A stretch of DNA of 64,000 nucleotides from Baylisascaris procyonis (Eukaryota; Nematoda; Chromadorea; Rhabditida; Ascarididae): the NCBI GenBank assembly GCA_037389465.1, contig JAZARR010000129.1:1-64000 (forward strand). The letters run 5' to 3'. Every line of letters starts with the position of its first letter. Within the stretch, counting starts at the first letter, position 1. The translations under genes were made by a program, and so were the position numbers. The notes beneath the pieces were generated by a model that saw only the letters and a program-made list of their open reading frames with translations, ran no database searches and was not told the origin of the DNA. Of this stretch, positions 1 to 14,000 are shown piece by piece.

Positions 1-1266
1 TCAGCTTTCTCAAAATTGGCTTGTATTCGTTGGTTTCGTTTATAATTTATATATATGCTTTATAACTATATATACCTGTTTATATTTATATATCGGTTTG
101 CATCCTACATGATTAAATAATTGGTTTATAAAATTATAACAAATCCAGAAAAGTAAAATTTAAAAAGGATGAATGATTGAAGAGTGTCATGCTCCTTCCT
201 ACTAGAAAAGCAGGCAATGCAACGTCAAAGCGTTGCATTAACTATAAAAGTATCAATTATTCATAAAAGCAATCGCAAAAACGCAGACGACAGCAGAATC
301 CTTGACATATTGCAAACCTCAAGTATCTGGCACAGCTTTTTTACATTCTTAGTGAACATGCAGAAAAAACGTCTGCTTAAAACCAAAAGTTAGAAAACTC
401 ATATATCAGACGTTCCAACTGCTACGTTAACCCCCAAATTTCATTATACAAGTGCGACCGATTTTGGCGTGTGAAGGCGTACCAGCGGAGCAGATAAACT
501 CGTTTCCTACGAGCAGAAGAACCACATGTCGATGAGTGATGAACACACACTGACTAGCAAGCAATATCGCAGCCTATTTATATCTTCGGCTGCGGTCCCG
601 AAGGCATGGGGAGGATACGATATGCACGGGGGAGATACCACATCAAGATCAAGCGAGTATGATCATACAACTTGTTACAGAAATGAAGATCACCATGGTC
701 ACTGCGATCACAAAACTCATTTGATCACAACAGATCACTCATTAACACATGGATCCTTTTTATGCTCCATCTCAGAAATAACACGATACTTTTGAAGAGG
801 AGATTTGAGCTTAATTAATATGAATTATCAAGAGCAAAAGAAGAAAGCATGATAATAAAAGATATTGCTGTAAAAATTTCACAATAAAATCCCAACTCTG
901 ACCATTCAAAGTTTGCTACCTTTATACCTCTAATGACTTGTTGCCATAAAAGAAAGCCTTCTCTCCGAAACAATCTCTCTATGATTAGCACATTAAGTGA
1001 ACATTCAAAAGCGGATCGTTTATTTCAATGATAAGATGAATGACATTCACGGATATCAAAAATGAGCAACACACTAGCACAACCATGAATTCACACTACA
1101 GACGAACAACGTGGAAATGTTTCCAGATGCTAGCATTGTTATGTGTTAGCAACGTTTGATACTCATATCACTAAGCATGCGACAAACTGGTAACACGCGT
1201 CATGCGCTATACGAGCTTACAGAATTAACGCTGCGTTATCAATGAGAAACAACAAGAAATCCCTAC
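1..1266. other. Presumed pds-5 intron at the window edge
   Basis: The pds-5 exon ending at 1267 is followed on the minus strand by a GTAGGG donor. No reading frame below it resembles the next PDS5 segment. The stretch is AT-rich, with TATATA runs in the first 110 bases. The 69-89 aa open frames here show no homology I recognise. Confidence 0.5.
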
Positions 1267-2960
1267 CAAGCAATCTTCGATTTTGCCGCACGTATACGAA
1301 TCGCCGAGAACGTACTTCAATAGTTGCGATGACCGACTATCCCTTGCAAGGAACTGTGCAAAAACCCTGTAAACTCAATAACGCTAGCAGAATACTTCAG
1401 GGATTCTTATTAGTTCCAGCCAAAACGAATGAAAACATAAAGACAGTGGCTAATAAAACCTCACGATAGGATTTTGCTGATTCCAATGGACGAGAAATGT
1501 GACCTACTCGGTTATTAGATGATGCTGCTTGTTATATCTTTATAGCAGGCACCAACAAACCCAAGATGATAATGAATCAAAAAAATTTGGCTGGAGAGGT
1601 CGGGCCGAGATTCGTCCAATATCGAGCAAAGATTCTCCAGGCATTTCCTCTTGTTCGAAACAACACTCCACTACATGAAAAGAACTCCATTCTAGTGTAA
1701 ACTTGGTCTTGAGGGTACAAAGATTATCACTGTCCGTTTTTCTCATTAGGAATGAACGAGCTGCGATGCGAGCAAAGGATATGCCGTTTCTTTTCACGAA
1801 CAAATAATTCAATTCGAAATTTGAAAGCCGAAGCAAACCAACGTTATAATCTTCCTCTTTCTGCCACTTCATTATCTGACCCGCTATATATAAAAGACCT
1901 GAAAAACGAAAACTGTCGAAGCATGAAAAGAAAAAACTAACCTAAACGATTGTGTAGCCTTAGCTGGCTCTGCACTGAATTCAGCTAAAGCTTGGATTCG
2001 CGAATCGATTTTGGCCTTTGTCTCTTCAACGTTATCTGCATCGATCAGCTCAAGAAGCCGACGACATTGACGACGCATACGCGATTGTCTTGCAAGGATT
2101 TCATCATACGCTCTGTAAATAAGATCTCTGTCTTTTCTTTGTTTTGCACAGATGAGATATCATATTAAACTAAATGAGTTCACTAGTGGTTACGGCTCCT
2201 TTAAAATTTGGGATTGTCTTTTTATGAAGTTATTTAATTAACTGAATTTAAAAAGTCAGTTTTCAGAAGTTACCCAACCAATGCAGTTAAAAGATCATTT
2301 TCCTTCGATACTACTGAGAAAAGATGAAACTTCTACAGACATCTAAGGCCTTATATTGCATGCAATGAATGAAGAACGCAAGAGACAGCATTTATGAGAA
2401 TAGTGTAAATTCAAGAACGATGGAATGTAAAGCTGACATCCTATAAGGAAATAAAATAAGAGAGCATATGCTCTCGTTCTATTGCCACGCTGCACCAAAA
2501 TTCTAAAAGTTTGTAGCTACGATAGTGCTTGCCACCGGATAGGTGCACTCAGTACCTGTGGCCTGAATTTATAGAAGGGATTTTGTTCAATCGCCAAATA
2601 ATCCAAAGAGCAATTAAGCCCCAAAAACCATTTTAAGAGAATATTACAAAGCAAAAAAAGAGGTTATAAAACAGAAAATAAATGAATAACAAAATGAGCG
2701 CTTACTTTGCACCAAAAACTCCAACACATAAGAATGTGTCGATTAAAATTTGCACCCTTTGCGACACAGGTGCCTTGAAAGAAACCAAATTCAAGACGAA
2801 TACCTTCTCGATCAAGACCCTGTAACATGCGGACAAATTAGACAGTCGAATATATTTCTAATAATTTTTTCAATCATCGGCTAGCATACTAGCTTAGCTA
2901 GGTTGCGTTCGAATACATTGCATGCATTCCTGGGAAACATGTCATACCCTTTATACATAC

Positions 2961-3052
<92 letters not shown>

Positions 3053-6000
3053 GCAGAAAGTTCGACAATACCATCGCGATGAAATGCGATCAAAAAATTT
3101 GTCCACAGTTGCAGGACCCAGTCTTAGTAAATCAGAAACACCTCCCCACTAGCAACAAACATTTAACTCCTCTTCCCTCGCCCATTGGAAACCACCCAAA
3201 GCCTGGATGATTATACCATAAAAACATCAACAACCGAATATCTTAATGGCCCTTTTCAAAGACAAATTCCTATTCCTATTACGTGGTCGTCATGCACACC
3301 GCCGACTGGTATTTCGTAGAAATGAGAGCTTATTCATTTCAGTGCTTCAACTGAAGCATAATATGATCAAATGAGAGCATGACGATGGAATTAAAAGCGG
3401 ATGTGAAGCCTCGCCTGTCTTGCTGCAACGGTTGGCAGTACAAGATCAGAATTGCATTGAAGATGACCAGAACTGATGCTCGTTCCGACTCAGCAAGTCG
3501 TTCATCCGTATAGATCGAGCGGAACAGTGCTGATAGACTTATCACTGTCTCGTGCCTTACTTCCGTCTGAAAACATAACTTGGAAACTGACAAGATCGAA
3601 TGATGTAAAGCAATTCATTTCGAGTAAACAAAATCATCCGTTCCATCTGAGTGGTATGCGTAAGACGTAACGCGCATTCACCTTTAGCCTCTCATAGATA
3701 ATACTGAATACATCAGCAACGCCAAACGATCAAAAGCAAAACAAGCGGAAATGACTCGAACAAACCATAAATCGATTTTTTTATCATCGCGGCGAATAAT
3801 GAAAAAAGAAACCGGAAAAGTTCATTTATTCCCACTATCTAGTAAAAGGGAGCATATGACTCTTGCAGCAATATTAAGTAGAAGGGCAAAGAAAAACGGA
3901 AGAGTACAATCCCTCTTCTGAAGTCACAGGTCAATTGTAAACCTTGATCTGACAGTCGAAAACGATAAAAATTTCTCTAAAATTTTGATTGATCTTGAAA
4001 GTACTTAGTGCTCTATAGTGTGGAGGCAAAAAACTGCTTACTCCGCATGATGTTCAATCCTCGAAACAATATGAACTTTAAATTCCTCTTTGAAAAGAAG
4101 CTCTGGTTAAGGTACTGACGACGACGGCTTTTTTAATATATACTCTGACTAACAATTCAAAAGGCGCCGAACTTGTTAAAAACTAAAAACTTTTCCCAAT
4201 TTGCTTCAAAATCCCTGTATTCATGCACACAAAATCCCCTCGTGAACGATAATAGAAGGATTAAAAGCGCTGAGACTATACTCCTTCTCCCTCATCCCCT
4301 CATTTATTTATTTATTCACTTATTTATTTCAATGAACACTGCATCCATTACGAATACATGTCTCTTCATATCGCTTCCGCCTGCTCTGACTTAATGCCTC
4401 TCTGGTACACTTTGCTCCTGTGGTCTTTAGGTCGGCCTCTATCTCTAGCAGGTCAGTCGCGTGAAGGTTAGGGCTTAGGCTCGTCTCCTGCCCGTCGGAT
4501 GCTGACGAGCCGATTCACCGTCGTTCCTCCTATGACTGTCGGGCTTGTTCTGCCGCCCTTGTGCTGGGCGGGGTGGCTCGGCTGAGCGGAGCCAACAGCT
4601 GTGGTCAACCCTCATCCTCACACCGCTCTATTACGAGCACAACCCTTATCAATAAGTTAGCGAGCAAATCGTAAAACAAAAGTAACCTTCTTATCACGAA
4701 TTCTCTCTGCGACGCAAGCAAGCAGTTTTTCACTCACTGCAGAAAATTTCCTCCTCGCGAGGCTCTTCACCATACGTACTGTTTCTAATCTTACCATCTC
4801 ATCTAAATCTCGACATCGAGCCATCACCAATTCTGCAATATTTGTGTGCATTTCACATTTCACACGTTTTTTTTTCGAAGACTCTACTACAATGACCAAA
4901 CGGTTCAATTTTTATAGTCAATCATGTCAGCGCACTGTCGAACCGAATTTTAGAGTGGTGTTCCTAGAAGGCAACTTTTTATATACCATCTTATTAACAA
5001 GAGGAGTTCAATTCAGCAGTATATTCAGTGCTGTTCAATAAAGCTGATATAAGAAATAAATAAAGAATATACCGATTTGTACCATGAAAGATCCCCTAAC
5101 AGATTTCCAATTAAAATTTACCTCAACTGTTATTTCGGCAAACTTTATTGGTAAAAACAAGTTCAAAATCCCAAAAAAAACCTTGAACTTCGGTCAGCAT
5201 ACTCTCCAAATCAACGCCTTCAATAGTTTCACATAACAGTAGAGTAAAGGTTCTAGGCAATGTGCGACCTAAGTCGATAAACTTTCATTGTCGATGACGA
5301 GCTGGTTCTAATGACAAAAACTAGCCCAACGCAAACACAAAAAGAATATTTTCCTCTCCCATATCGTCTCTAAACATTTCCCACTTCTTCCCACCCCTCC
5401 CCGAAGCCACTTATAACCGGAAACAAAGGTCAATCTAGAAAATGAACCAAGGTCGCATGCGGCAATATAAAACTATGCAAAGCGGACTTATAACTGCATA
5501 TGCACAATGTCCCCTCATATGCTTGCTTCTTTTCCACTTCTTTCATCTCAGCGCACAACGTCATTGCGGCCGATCACCGCCACACTATAAGTAAATCAAA
5601 ACAGAACACACCAGTAACTTGTCCAGCGTACTCGGGATGAAATACCAATAGGTCTTCAGCCTTCTTCACACATATGATTCGAATATCGCGATCAACGTCA
5701 CTGAATCTCGACTTGAACTCCTTCCACAACTCAGGCATCACGTCGGCCAATTTTGACCGCTCAGAAGACAAGAGATTGCCAAAAAAGATTGTTGTCTCTC
5801 GTCGTTTATCTACTTCGGCCACCTAGAAATAACCTTTCTCGTGCTACATCTAAAGCCCTGACTGTCTTAAAAAAGACATCCGGAATTCACCGGCGATTTT
5901 GGATTTTTTGCTTGCTTTGATAATTGAAAGCAGTGGTTTCGATTTATGGATTCACATGATTATAACCGTTGCTTTTCTGAAAAATACTGTTTCAACGTCA

Positions 6001-9000
6001 CGATGGGAAAGACTAGAGAAGAAAGGTTGGCGGAGAGCTGCTATCGCCACCTTAATATATGACTTCTAACGAAAGTAAAAACCCACTAATGACTAAATAT
6101 GAACAGCCGAAAAACACTATGCTATTCGTCTTTAATTCGAATGGATATCCCTGAAAAGTTGCGGCTTCACAGATTCCAGGCAAGTTTTATCCATTTCCTA
6201 TGCTTCAGCCCATTTTTCCCTGGATTCTAGAATTGCAAATGTTTTTTCTTCAAAACGGCACATTCCCTTTGCATGATTTGCATTTTCATGGCAATCGAAA
6301 GAAGCATTGCAGGAACGAGCAGCTCTATTTATTCTGAACAAAATCGTACGGAGGATCATTATAGATCCATATTACCCCACCTATGCTTTTTTCACTTCCC
6401 TGCGATCTTTTGATCGAAGAGACATTAACCTACTTTACTAGGAAACTAATCAAGAAAATGATCATGATCGCAGCCCTTCGAAAATGCCCAGGGTATCCCA
6501 CTCTCCAAAAACTGCCGTAAAGATGAAAAAATTTATTCTCACCACTTTTCAAAAAACGTTAAATACAGCGTATCGACTCTCAAAAAGTAAGAAAGAAAAA
6601 AGCAGAGACTTACGCTAAGATTAGGCACCAACAGTGGCAATACCGGATATATAATATCTGGCTCAAATTCGTGCAATTCGTACATAACATTAAATATCTT
6701 CTTTTGCGTTATAAGATCGCAATCCAGTAATTCGCCTGATCGAATAGCGTGACTTAAAAGCTGCAAAACAACTATTACATTATAGAATTAAGAGCGATTG
6801 CTAGACCAGTAGAAGTGTTGACACAGACTTTTCAAGAAGGGATGGAAGACGAAAGAACCGAAATTTGTGAACTTTTGATTGACCAAGCCCAAAATCATAC
6901 CAAATCCACGGAAACCTCTATGTTCATTGACGGATGGAGAGAAAACGGCGAACGACGCACCCTCTCGACCAGAATTTACTCTGAAGCTTCAATAAGCTCA
7001 TAAATCTAATGGATACTCACCAATTGGATCGATGGCTCTACAGAATCACGGTTGCTTATGATCAGGTCACGAGCCATGCGATACGACTCCCGATTATTCA
7101 CCTGCAAATACAGCCAACTTTTACAGCCTAAACAAGCTCATTCAGTTCATGCGGACCCTATGCAGTAATGACATAGGCGTGGCGTTTGCTTTTGATAAAA
7201 TTAACTTCGCAAAAAGCGGGCATATGAAGACAGCGCATCCCGCATTCGTGAGATGTTGACTCATCCAATAAGCGACGAAGATTCCTTATACTAGTATATT
7301 CCTAATCAAAGTCCTCTATGGAATCGATGAAGTCGCCGCTCACACAGGACAGGAGGTGACTGGGACAGAGAATGTCCTCTCGAGACAGCAAAAGATCGAC
7401 AAGAAAACATCATACTTCAATTATCATTTTCACAAGATTACAGTTCTTTGCAAAACAAAAACGACGTATTTCAATTCAGTAAGGAGCTGAGTGCAAAATT
7501 AACGAAAATTTGAGATGCTGTCGACGTGAAGGGGAATTTAGAAAGATACCGCAATACTTAGTACCAACGATCATCCTCTCATACACTAGTGTGAGCTATT
7601 TATATCAAATCAACGAATTCAATGAGCACTACTAAATATGCCACCACCTCAAACACGATTCAATGTTCAATGAGAACTGATTGTTGCAGCATTCGCCAAA
7701 GCTTCGCTCCATCCCATTATTATAGAGGTGCGGTAGAAAAGGCTTGCGACGATAAACATTCAATAAAACTCTATTCGAAAGCTGAATAGGAAAGCAATCA
7801 ATTTTAAACACAACATAAAAGTAAAAGCGATTTGGGCAGAAAGCCATCGCTGCCTCTGAGGCATAAATCTACCATTCCCTTTATCAAAAATCACAAGCAC
7901 ATACCATGCCTGAGCACACACTACAAGCCATAATTTTGGAAAGTTTGAATTCGGTGTAACTGCACTCAACAAAACCAAACCCAACTCAGTGAGAGTCACG
8001 TTAGGTGTCTTGCATGGCCAGCTACTGTCAAATTACGAGCTTATGGCCACTAAGTTAAGGTCATCGGTGAAGAGATGACGGGTGGTGTTTTTCATTTTGA
8101 AAATCCTTCCCCCAAAACAATGAACTTTCACTAAAACATAACCACGCACAACATCTGCTACAATGACACTAATTTAATCGCATTAGCTGCGTCACATTAA
8201 GCAGTTTTGATTTATTTGATCACATGACCCTATGCAGATATCGCAAGTGACCGCACTAATGCTTTTATTCGTCATCTCAGCATCATCAAATAACCAATCA
8301 CAAACTAACCTTCTGCGGTGGTACAAGAAAGAATAGAATGGCATCGAGCACGCTATTCGAGACCTGATCGACACTCTGTACTAATTTCGAGCACATCGTT
8401 GATAAAATACCCCTCAAATTCGTCTCGTCGCTGTTCTTATCATTCATTGCGCCAAAACCCGTCTTTATCAATTGCCGTAGAACCGGCTGCGCGTTATCTC
8501 CCAAATGAATTGCCAATTGCAACGTTTCCGTTACAGCTAGATTCTGCAAGAGACATTAAAGCAGGAGCATGTAGCGTCGACCAAATGCGTTCTTATGTGA
8601 CCTGAAGTAAAATTTATTTCCATTTCTTCCTGCCACTTCAAATCTCCCATCAGAAAATTTTGAAGTTATGTGGCTGAACTACCGAACCACACACAAATCA
8701 TCACATATGGCAATTCATTCATCACCCCAACAAACGAATCACGTCATCTCTAATTCTAACATCAAGAAAATCTGCAGTCTCCATTTATAGAACAATTACG
8801 GTTAAATTAAAAAGAGAAAATGACGCAAAATGAGAAAGAAAATCAATAGGAAACAACACACTGCGCACTGCCTGATTCGACACCATATAGTATGCCGGGA
8901 ATAAATGGAGGCTTAGCAATGTGCGCACGCGCTATACTGAACTCAACTCCCGATTCAAAACTAAAGTAAATTAGAGCTTCTAAAAGCTTCATCAAATCCT

Positions 9001-11003
9001 CAAAACGACCACCACAACCAAAAGCAAGACGTAATTCAGACGCTACTAACGGGACAACTGCAAACGTCAAATAGCCGTGCGGTGACCGCTCTACACCATG
9101 CTTCCCACCAGAAGTCATCTGATATATGATTCGACCCTAATACACCAATCTGGCGTTTTTGAAATGCATCAAGACACTACTTGTTAATTCTCGCCGAGAA
9201 TGTTCTAACATATACTAAATTAATGGAAATATAATGCAGAATTCATCAAACTTATACAAAGCCTGTAGAATTATAGAATGTTGTACTGAGCTATCAAATC
9301 CCCACGGTTCAACTTCCTTCCACTCTCCCCCACATCCAAAATTCCAACTCATTTAAAAAGCAAAGATTCACTTCAAGCAAATAAACGTATCGGTGATAGA
9401 GCGGATTGGTCGGATCTGCGAGTCCATCGAGGTTTCGCACAAGGAATATTAACACTTCCTTAAAAAGGCAAATTATAGCATAGTTGAACAACAATCACTG
9501 TTGTCAGTATACAAAGCACCTTAAAGTAAGGTGAGAAGCAATAGCTATGTTTATCATTTGATTCTCACATTCGGTAGTGAATCTGATGGTGCTTTCAAGC
9601 ATATGTAAAAACCAACAAAACGAGAGCACATTTGATCGGCCGATATGACAGATACTGACAATTTTTTGACTCCTCGCCTCAAGGAATGTTCACTAAGCAC
9701 GTCGGATAGTCGTCATGCACAGGATAAAGAATGGCACCTTCTTCTGCCTTTAAATAACGCTCTCAATATGGCGACAATCAAAATCGACAATACGAAACAA
9801 GAATAATAGCCATCTGAATACTATCAAAACGAAAAGCAACCTTAAGTAGGTGCGGATCTCCGATTGGTGATTCGGGTGCAAATATTCGCATCAAATTTGC
9901 AATGCAGCAAGCCAATAATATCTGCACTTCTTTGCTCGGATTGTTCAATAGTTGGCTTCTGCTGAGATGTTCCACAAGACTTGCATAGCGATTGGGCAAA
10001 GCAACGCTCTCATTCGTTTCAGCCTCCTTTAACGCGCCATCCAATACCTGACAACGTGCGTTAATATGCCTTATAGTATGAAAACAAGAAATGCCCTAGA
10101 TGCCAACCTCCACATTCATTAGCAATCTCTATGCACAAGAATTTGCCACTCTTACTATCAAATTATCGTAATCCATCACCTAAATTAGCAGCTTATTAAG
10201 CATCAAGAATAATGCAGACTCTTGTTCATCTCGTAGCACTACTCAATGTAATAACGTGCGACCGCATTGTTACAGCTTGCTAGCACATAATCCCATCGAT
10301 TGGCGCTTTTGTCCGCCATCTTTTTCTGAAGGGTTCGTGCAAACGACTCCATAATTGTTTCCAACTACACCTCTTGGAATAAAAGACATTTCGCTCACTA
10401 TTCTGGAACTGTATTCCAGAAAGTAGCCTAAATTACAGACGCTCCCATACCTTCCCTCGATTCCATTTTGAAACACTAACGTTAACGAATATATCTGATC
10501 CGCTGTCCTTATAAACGAAAGACGCAAAATGCACATCTCCTGTCTGAGGTGCAGGAAAGATGATCAAACTTATTCTACTATTCCGATTACTCAGCAAGTT
10601 TGTCTAAATGAAAAAAAACTTGACAGCGCTATCAAACGAACTGCTGTCTGAGAAAGGTAATTTTGCCATGCGAGAAAAAAAAGTCATGCATCTACCAGTG
10701 GAAATTACTGAGTCTCTTCTTATAGTCACCACCACCATATCACATCGAGCAAAATCTCTCAACACAATCCATTCCTATCGAAACAACTATCTGGTACTCA
10801 GTGCTCCAAAATAATCAGCAACTCAATTTCCTCTAGAAAGTGTTCGAAAATAAGATTAGATTACTTACTCTGAGACGCTTAATCAACTCGTGATTGTTAG
10901 AAGTCAGTGATATCGGCTGACAGCCGGGGGGATATTCCACCGCTTCCTCGTTCATTAGCTCGTGTTCAATACCCACGTCGTTCCTGAACTGAGATAACGG
11001 CTT
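1267..11003 (-). CDS. pds-5: PDS5 sister-chromatid cohesion protein (partial, 12 exons)
   Basis: HEAT-repeat cohesin regulator that binds the SMC-kleisin ring in the nucleus and controls cohesin loading, release and maintenance. Exons, 5' to 3' on the minus strand: 11003-10869, 10047-9841, 9458-9372, 8543-8310, 7101-7021, 6760-6614, 5822-5612, 4832-4687, 3566-3415, 2819-2706, 2112-1942, 1366-1267. All phases agree and total 595 codons. Landmarks in family order are EYPPGCQPIS (human YPPGVKEI), LLACCIANLMRIFAPESP (LVACCLADIFRIYAPEAP), a ring of HEAT exons, VRLETVRMVKSLARRKFS, VLIEKVFVLN, and SYTCGKIEDC (PTCSCKQA). The next family segment (human VREIARKL) is not visible below 1267, so the gene continues off the left edge. 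The first exon follows a TTGCAG acceptor; either an upstream exon exists or it is trans-spliced with the start at the methionine of LMNEEAVEY. Family assignment is firm; the exact N terminus is not. Confidence 0.9.
2962..3051. repeat. (TA)n microsatellite
   Basis: About 45 uninterrupted TA dinucleotides in the pds-5 intron between the exons at 3415 and 2819. The repeat produces a meaningless Ile-Tyr open frame on the plus strand. Confidence 0.97.
3415..3566 (-). other. pds-5: pds-5 exon 9, followed by a GC-AG intron
   Basis: The exon encodes the HEAT segment starting TEVRHETVISLSALF, equivalent to human RVRKEAMMGLAQLY. It follows a TTTTCAG acceptor. The frame must end with two bases (AG) so that the next exon, opening with G after TTACAG at 2819, makes Arg in QQDRVLIEKVF (human IDDKLLVEKIF). 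The only donor at that point is AG|GCGAGG, so the intron begins with GC instead of GT. GC-AG introns are a known minor class. Confidence 0.75.
4290..4640 (-). repeat. GC-rich retroposon with an RTE-like LINE tail
   Basis: Read on the minus strand, this is a GC-rich body of about 230 bp, then roughly 85 bp closely matching the LINE 3' end at 37363-37460 (shared blocks GGAAGCGATATGAAGAGAC and ATTCGTAATG), then an (AAATA)n-type tail at about 4302-4335. The word ATAGAGGCCGACCT upstream of the shared tail also occurs in the LINE at 28670. It lies in the pds-5 intron between exons 4832-4687 and 3566-3415. It may be a SINE that borrowed the LINE tail or a diverged, internally deleted LINE end. I see no convincing A or B box. 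Confidence 0.7.
10869..11003 (-). other. pds-5: First recognisable pds-5 exon
   Basis: The frame of 45 codons carries YPPGCQPIS and LIKRLR, matching the conserved PDS5 start (YPPGVKEI and MIKRLK). It sits between GTTGCAG and a perfect GTAAGT donor. The human protein has about 25 residues before the YPPG motif. Here, translation from the in-exon ATG (MNEEAVEY) would leave only nine residues before YPPG. I see no other conserved coding exon up to the sas-4 start. Confidence 0.8.
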
Positions 11004-14000
11004 CTGCAACACACCTATGAACTAGGAAGCGTGCGAGGTTTCGGCGGCAATCGACCATAATGAGGAAGGAGAGATAATGCCGCGTATACCTTTCGCGAGT
11101 TGGCACCCTAACTGAGAAGTTTGTTCCCAAGTGAAAATAGCAGAAATCGAATCTTGCATAGCTGAATGGTTATTAAACATTTGTCAAAAAGAAGGCAACT
11201 ATTTGCTGGTAGCAGCAAAGCCACCATTAGCATTTCTACCAAGCAAGGAAGCCCTCTATCTCTATATTATCAGGGTGTCTAAAATGTGCATGCGATGATT
11301 ACCATCGTCACTAGATTCTGTTAACGTCGCTACCGCTATCATTTCCCTTGGTATTACTAACCTCATCACAAGCTTTTGTAAGTAAAGGTGAAACACCTTC
11401 ACGGCGATATTACATCTGCATGTCTCCACGAGTACGATCAAATGCATCCATCCATTTATGCGGTATAGAGTTTCAACCCACAATCATACAAGCTACGATC
11501 ATAGAATGTTCAGTGCAAGTGAGCTGTTCCTAATTTCACAGAAATTTATGACGCCAACAGCACTTTAAACAAAACAAAACATTTTGAGCGGATCGGTTGT
11601 AGCCCAAGCAGATTTTCTATTATATAGTCATTTGAATGGGGAATTTTACTAGACGAAGATGTGTTGAATCGATTGTTAGGGGTTTTTTCATCGCTCTCAA
11701 TAAACGGACAATTGGTTAGCTCGATGGCCTTGATGTTGTTACGTTTGCACATAAACAAGTCAAAATGACAGATTCCATTCGTAGATCAATAAGACAACAT
11801 GCGACGAAAATTGCGGTCACCTTACTTGTGCATGAAAATAATAACCTCAAGTAGAGAAACGAAAATACGCAGAAGGCGAAAATTTAAAAAGTTTCAGTGA
11901 GCGTCAAAGTGTTATGCAGGAAAATCTTCAAAAATGAACGTTAAAATCTCTCGCAGAAGAACACCTTCAGCCAGCCAAACCAGAAATAAGCTGTTTTCTT
12001 ACACGACGATCCCCAGTCACTGCTCTTGAATTCGATAAAAACCATCCCTCTAAAACTTCTATCGAGATATTTAACACTTATTGCATATAAACACATACAA
12101 TATACATATTCCACCAACGTCCCCAAAGCAAACATTTACATGTCGCCGACATGAGCGCCACCTGACAAAAGCGCTCATCACGAAGGCTTAATCTGTGTAA
12201 CAGCGTACAACGTAAAAAGCCTTGTGCGGGTCCAACGAACCTATGGAAATAAGTTCCAAGGTAGTGTGAAGCAGACTAAAAAATTTTCTATCGAGACTTC
12301 TACACATATATAACATCAGATCTTGAGAATACGCAAAAGGGTCCATAATATTAACCAGTGAGGTGATATAGTGTTGGGGCATGTAACTGAGGCGGACAGT
12401 ATGGAAGGGGATGAGGCCAAGTCGAAGATTCAATGCAAAAACTATCAACCCACCGAATGGTGTTTTTAATGTTTCATATTGAATGGCTGCTTTAATAGAC
12501 AAAGAATCTGATAGGAATCACCACTCCTATTGACTACAAAAACAAGACGATGAAATAAGTTGGACGTCGATCACAAAGATGCGTAAATTGCAGCGAAATA
12601 AGAATATAATTATAAAGTTGATGATGGGTACTTCCACATCGGATACTTATTTACCTGCAAAATAAACTGTTTGTAGTGCAAATGCCACAAAACTTTCAAC
12701 GAAAACATCTCGTAAATCATTCAGACGCGGAATGCGAATGAAACCTAAGTGACTAGGTGTAATTTTGTGAAGCAGGAAAAATCCAACTTTCTTCTGACAA
12801 ATGCGCCTCTTTTATGCCCGTCTAGCACGAGCACAACTGAAGGCAACACGCCATTAAGGGTCATGTATCCCAAGTCGCTACATTCATCAACCTATTGCTT
12901 TTCTATTTTACTCGCTGGCGCATATTCAGTCTACTATAGTGACACAGCATTGTTTCGCTCTTAAAGGGGCAATAAAAATTTGGAAGTGCAAAAAACGACA
13001 ACCAAAGGAGAGAGGAAGGACACAGTTTGTCACAGATAGCAGTTGGAGAACTGGCAGGAAATGAACAAGAAGAAACGTTTTCAAAGCAGCTGAGTTTCTC
13101 ATACGCCATCTGCATATCTAATTCAAATAGACATATCCACATAATTGCCTTCATCTCTGTGGTGTTTTTATTGGAAAGTGTCCTAGATAAATCCTACAGG
13201 TGGAGTTATACAACACAATTTATGACTCAGCGACCCCCATAGAACTCGTTCTTTACTGACAAATTCTATTTATATAAAAAACTGAACTCGATGCTGCATG
13301 AAATTATTATTCTTGCAGAAGACTGACGATAGGGGGTGTCCTGTAATAAAGCCGTCATTATGAGAAGTTGAGAGAAATCTTTTGAATTGCTGCCTTGCAG
13401 AGGGAACTTTAATACGCATTCTGCAGAGGAGTGAATCGATGGCAACCCTCTCGCTTTTGCACTCAACTGCTGCATTTATCTATTCTTTTATTTATTGCTC
13501 ACTTGATGTGCTTTCAGTTGAACGCCATCTAAAGTGTTGCTCTGATACTTTCGAGTCGAATGCTTCGAAAATTCAGAGAAGTCGAATAAAACGATGCCCA
13601 TGGCCTCTCCACGTATTATGACTGTGCAGTGAAGAACTACCTCAATAAGACATATTAATTTCAACGTATCAGTGCAATTTGCATGGAAAATTTGTGCAAA
13701 AAACTACGACTCTGTCTACAAAAAACGATGGAGGGAAATTTGAAAGTTCGTATGAATTCAGCTGTCCCCCTTCATTTGAACGTCCTAGATAAGTCGGCAC
13801 AACATGTGCTTTTTGCATCATCCTCATTTAACCAATGTGCCAAGAGAAAATGAAATGAAAATCTAACAGATGTAAAACGTGTAGAAGATTTGAGTGTCTT
13901 TAAAGGTATATAAACAGTTTCAAATTCAATAGGTAAGTTCGGAATATGGTTCAGTTAAGCGGTTCTACGCCATACTCATCAAATTTTGTTGCAACCCGTC

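Noticed and set aside
2922..3152. 76-codon ORF with a long Ile-Tyr run
   Set aside because: It is a translation of the (TA)n microsatellite. The ORF at 61547-61780 is likewise mostly microsatellite, although its start overlaps the real apc-10 exon 61730-61676 in frame.
8843..9118. 91-codon minus-strand ORF between pds-5 exons
   Set aside because: Exons 9458-9372 and 8543-8310 join in phase and in family order (YVYLLE to NLAVTE) without it, so it lies in an intron.
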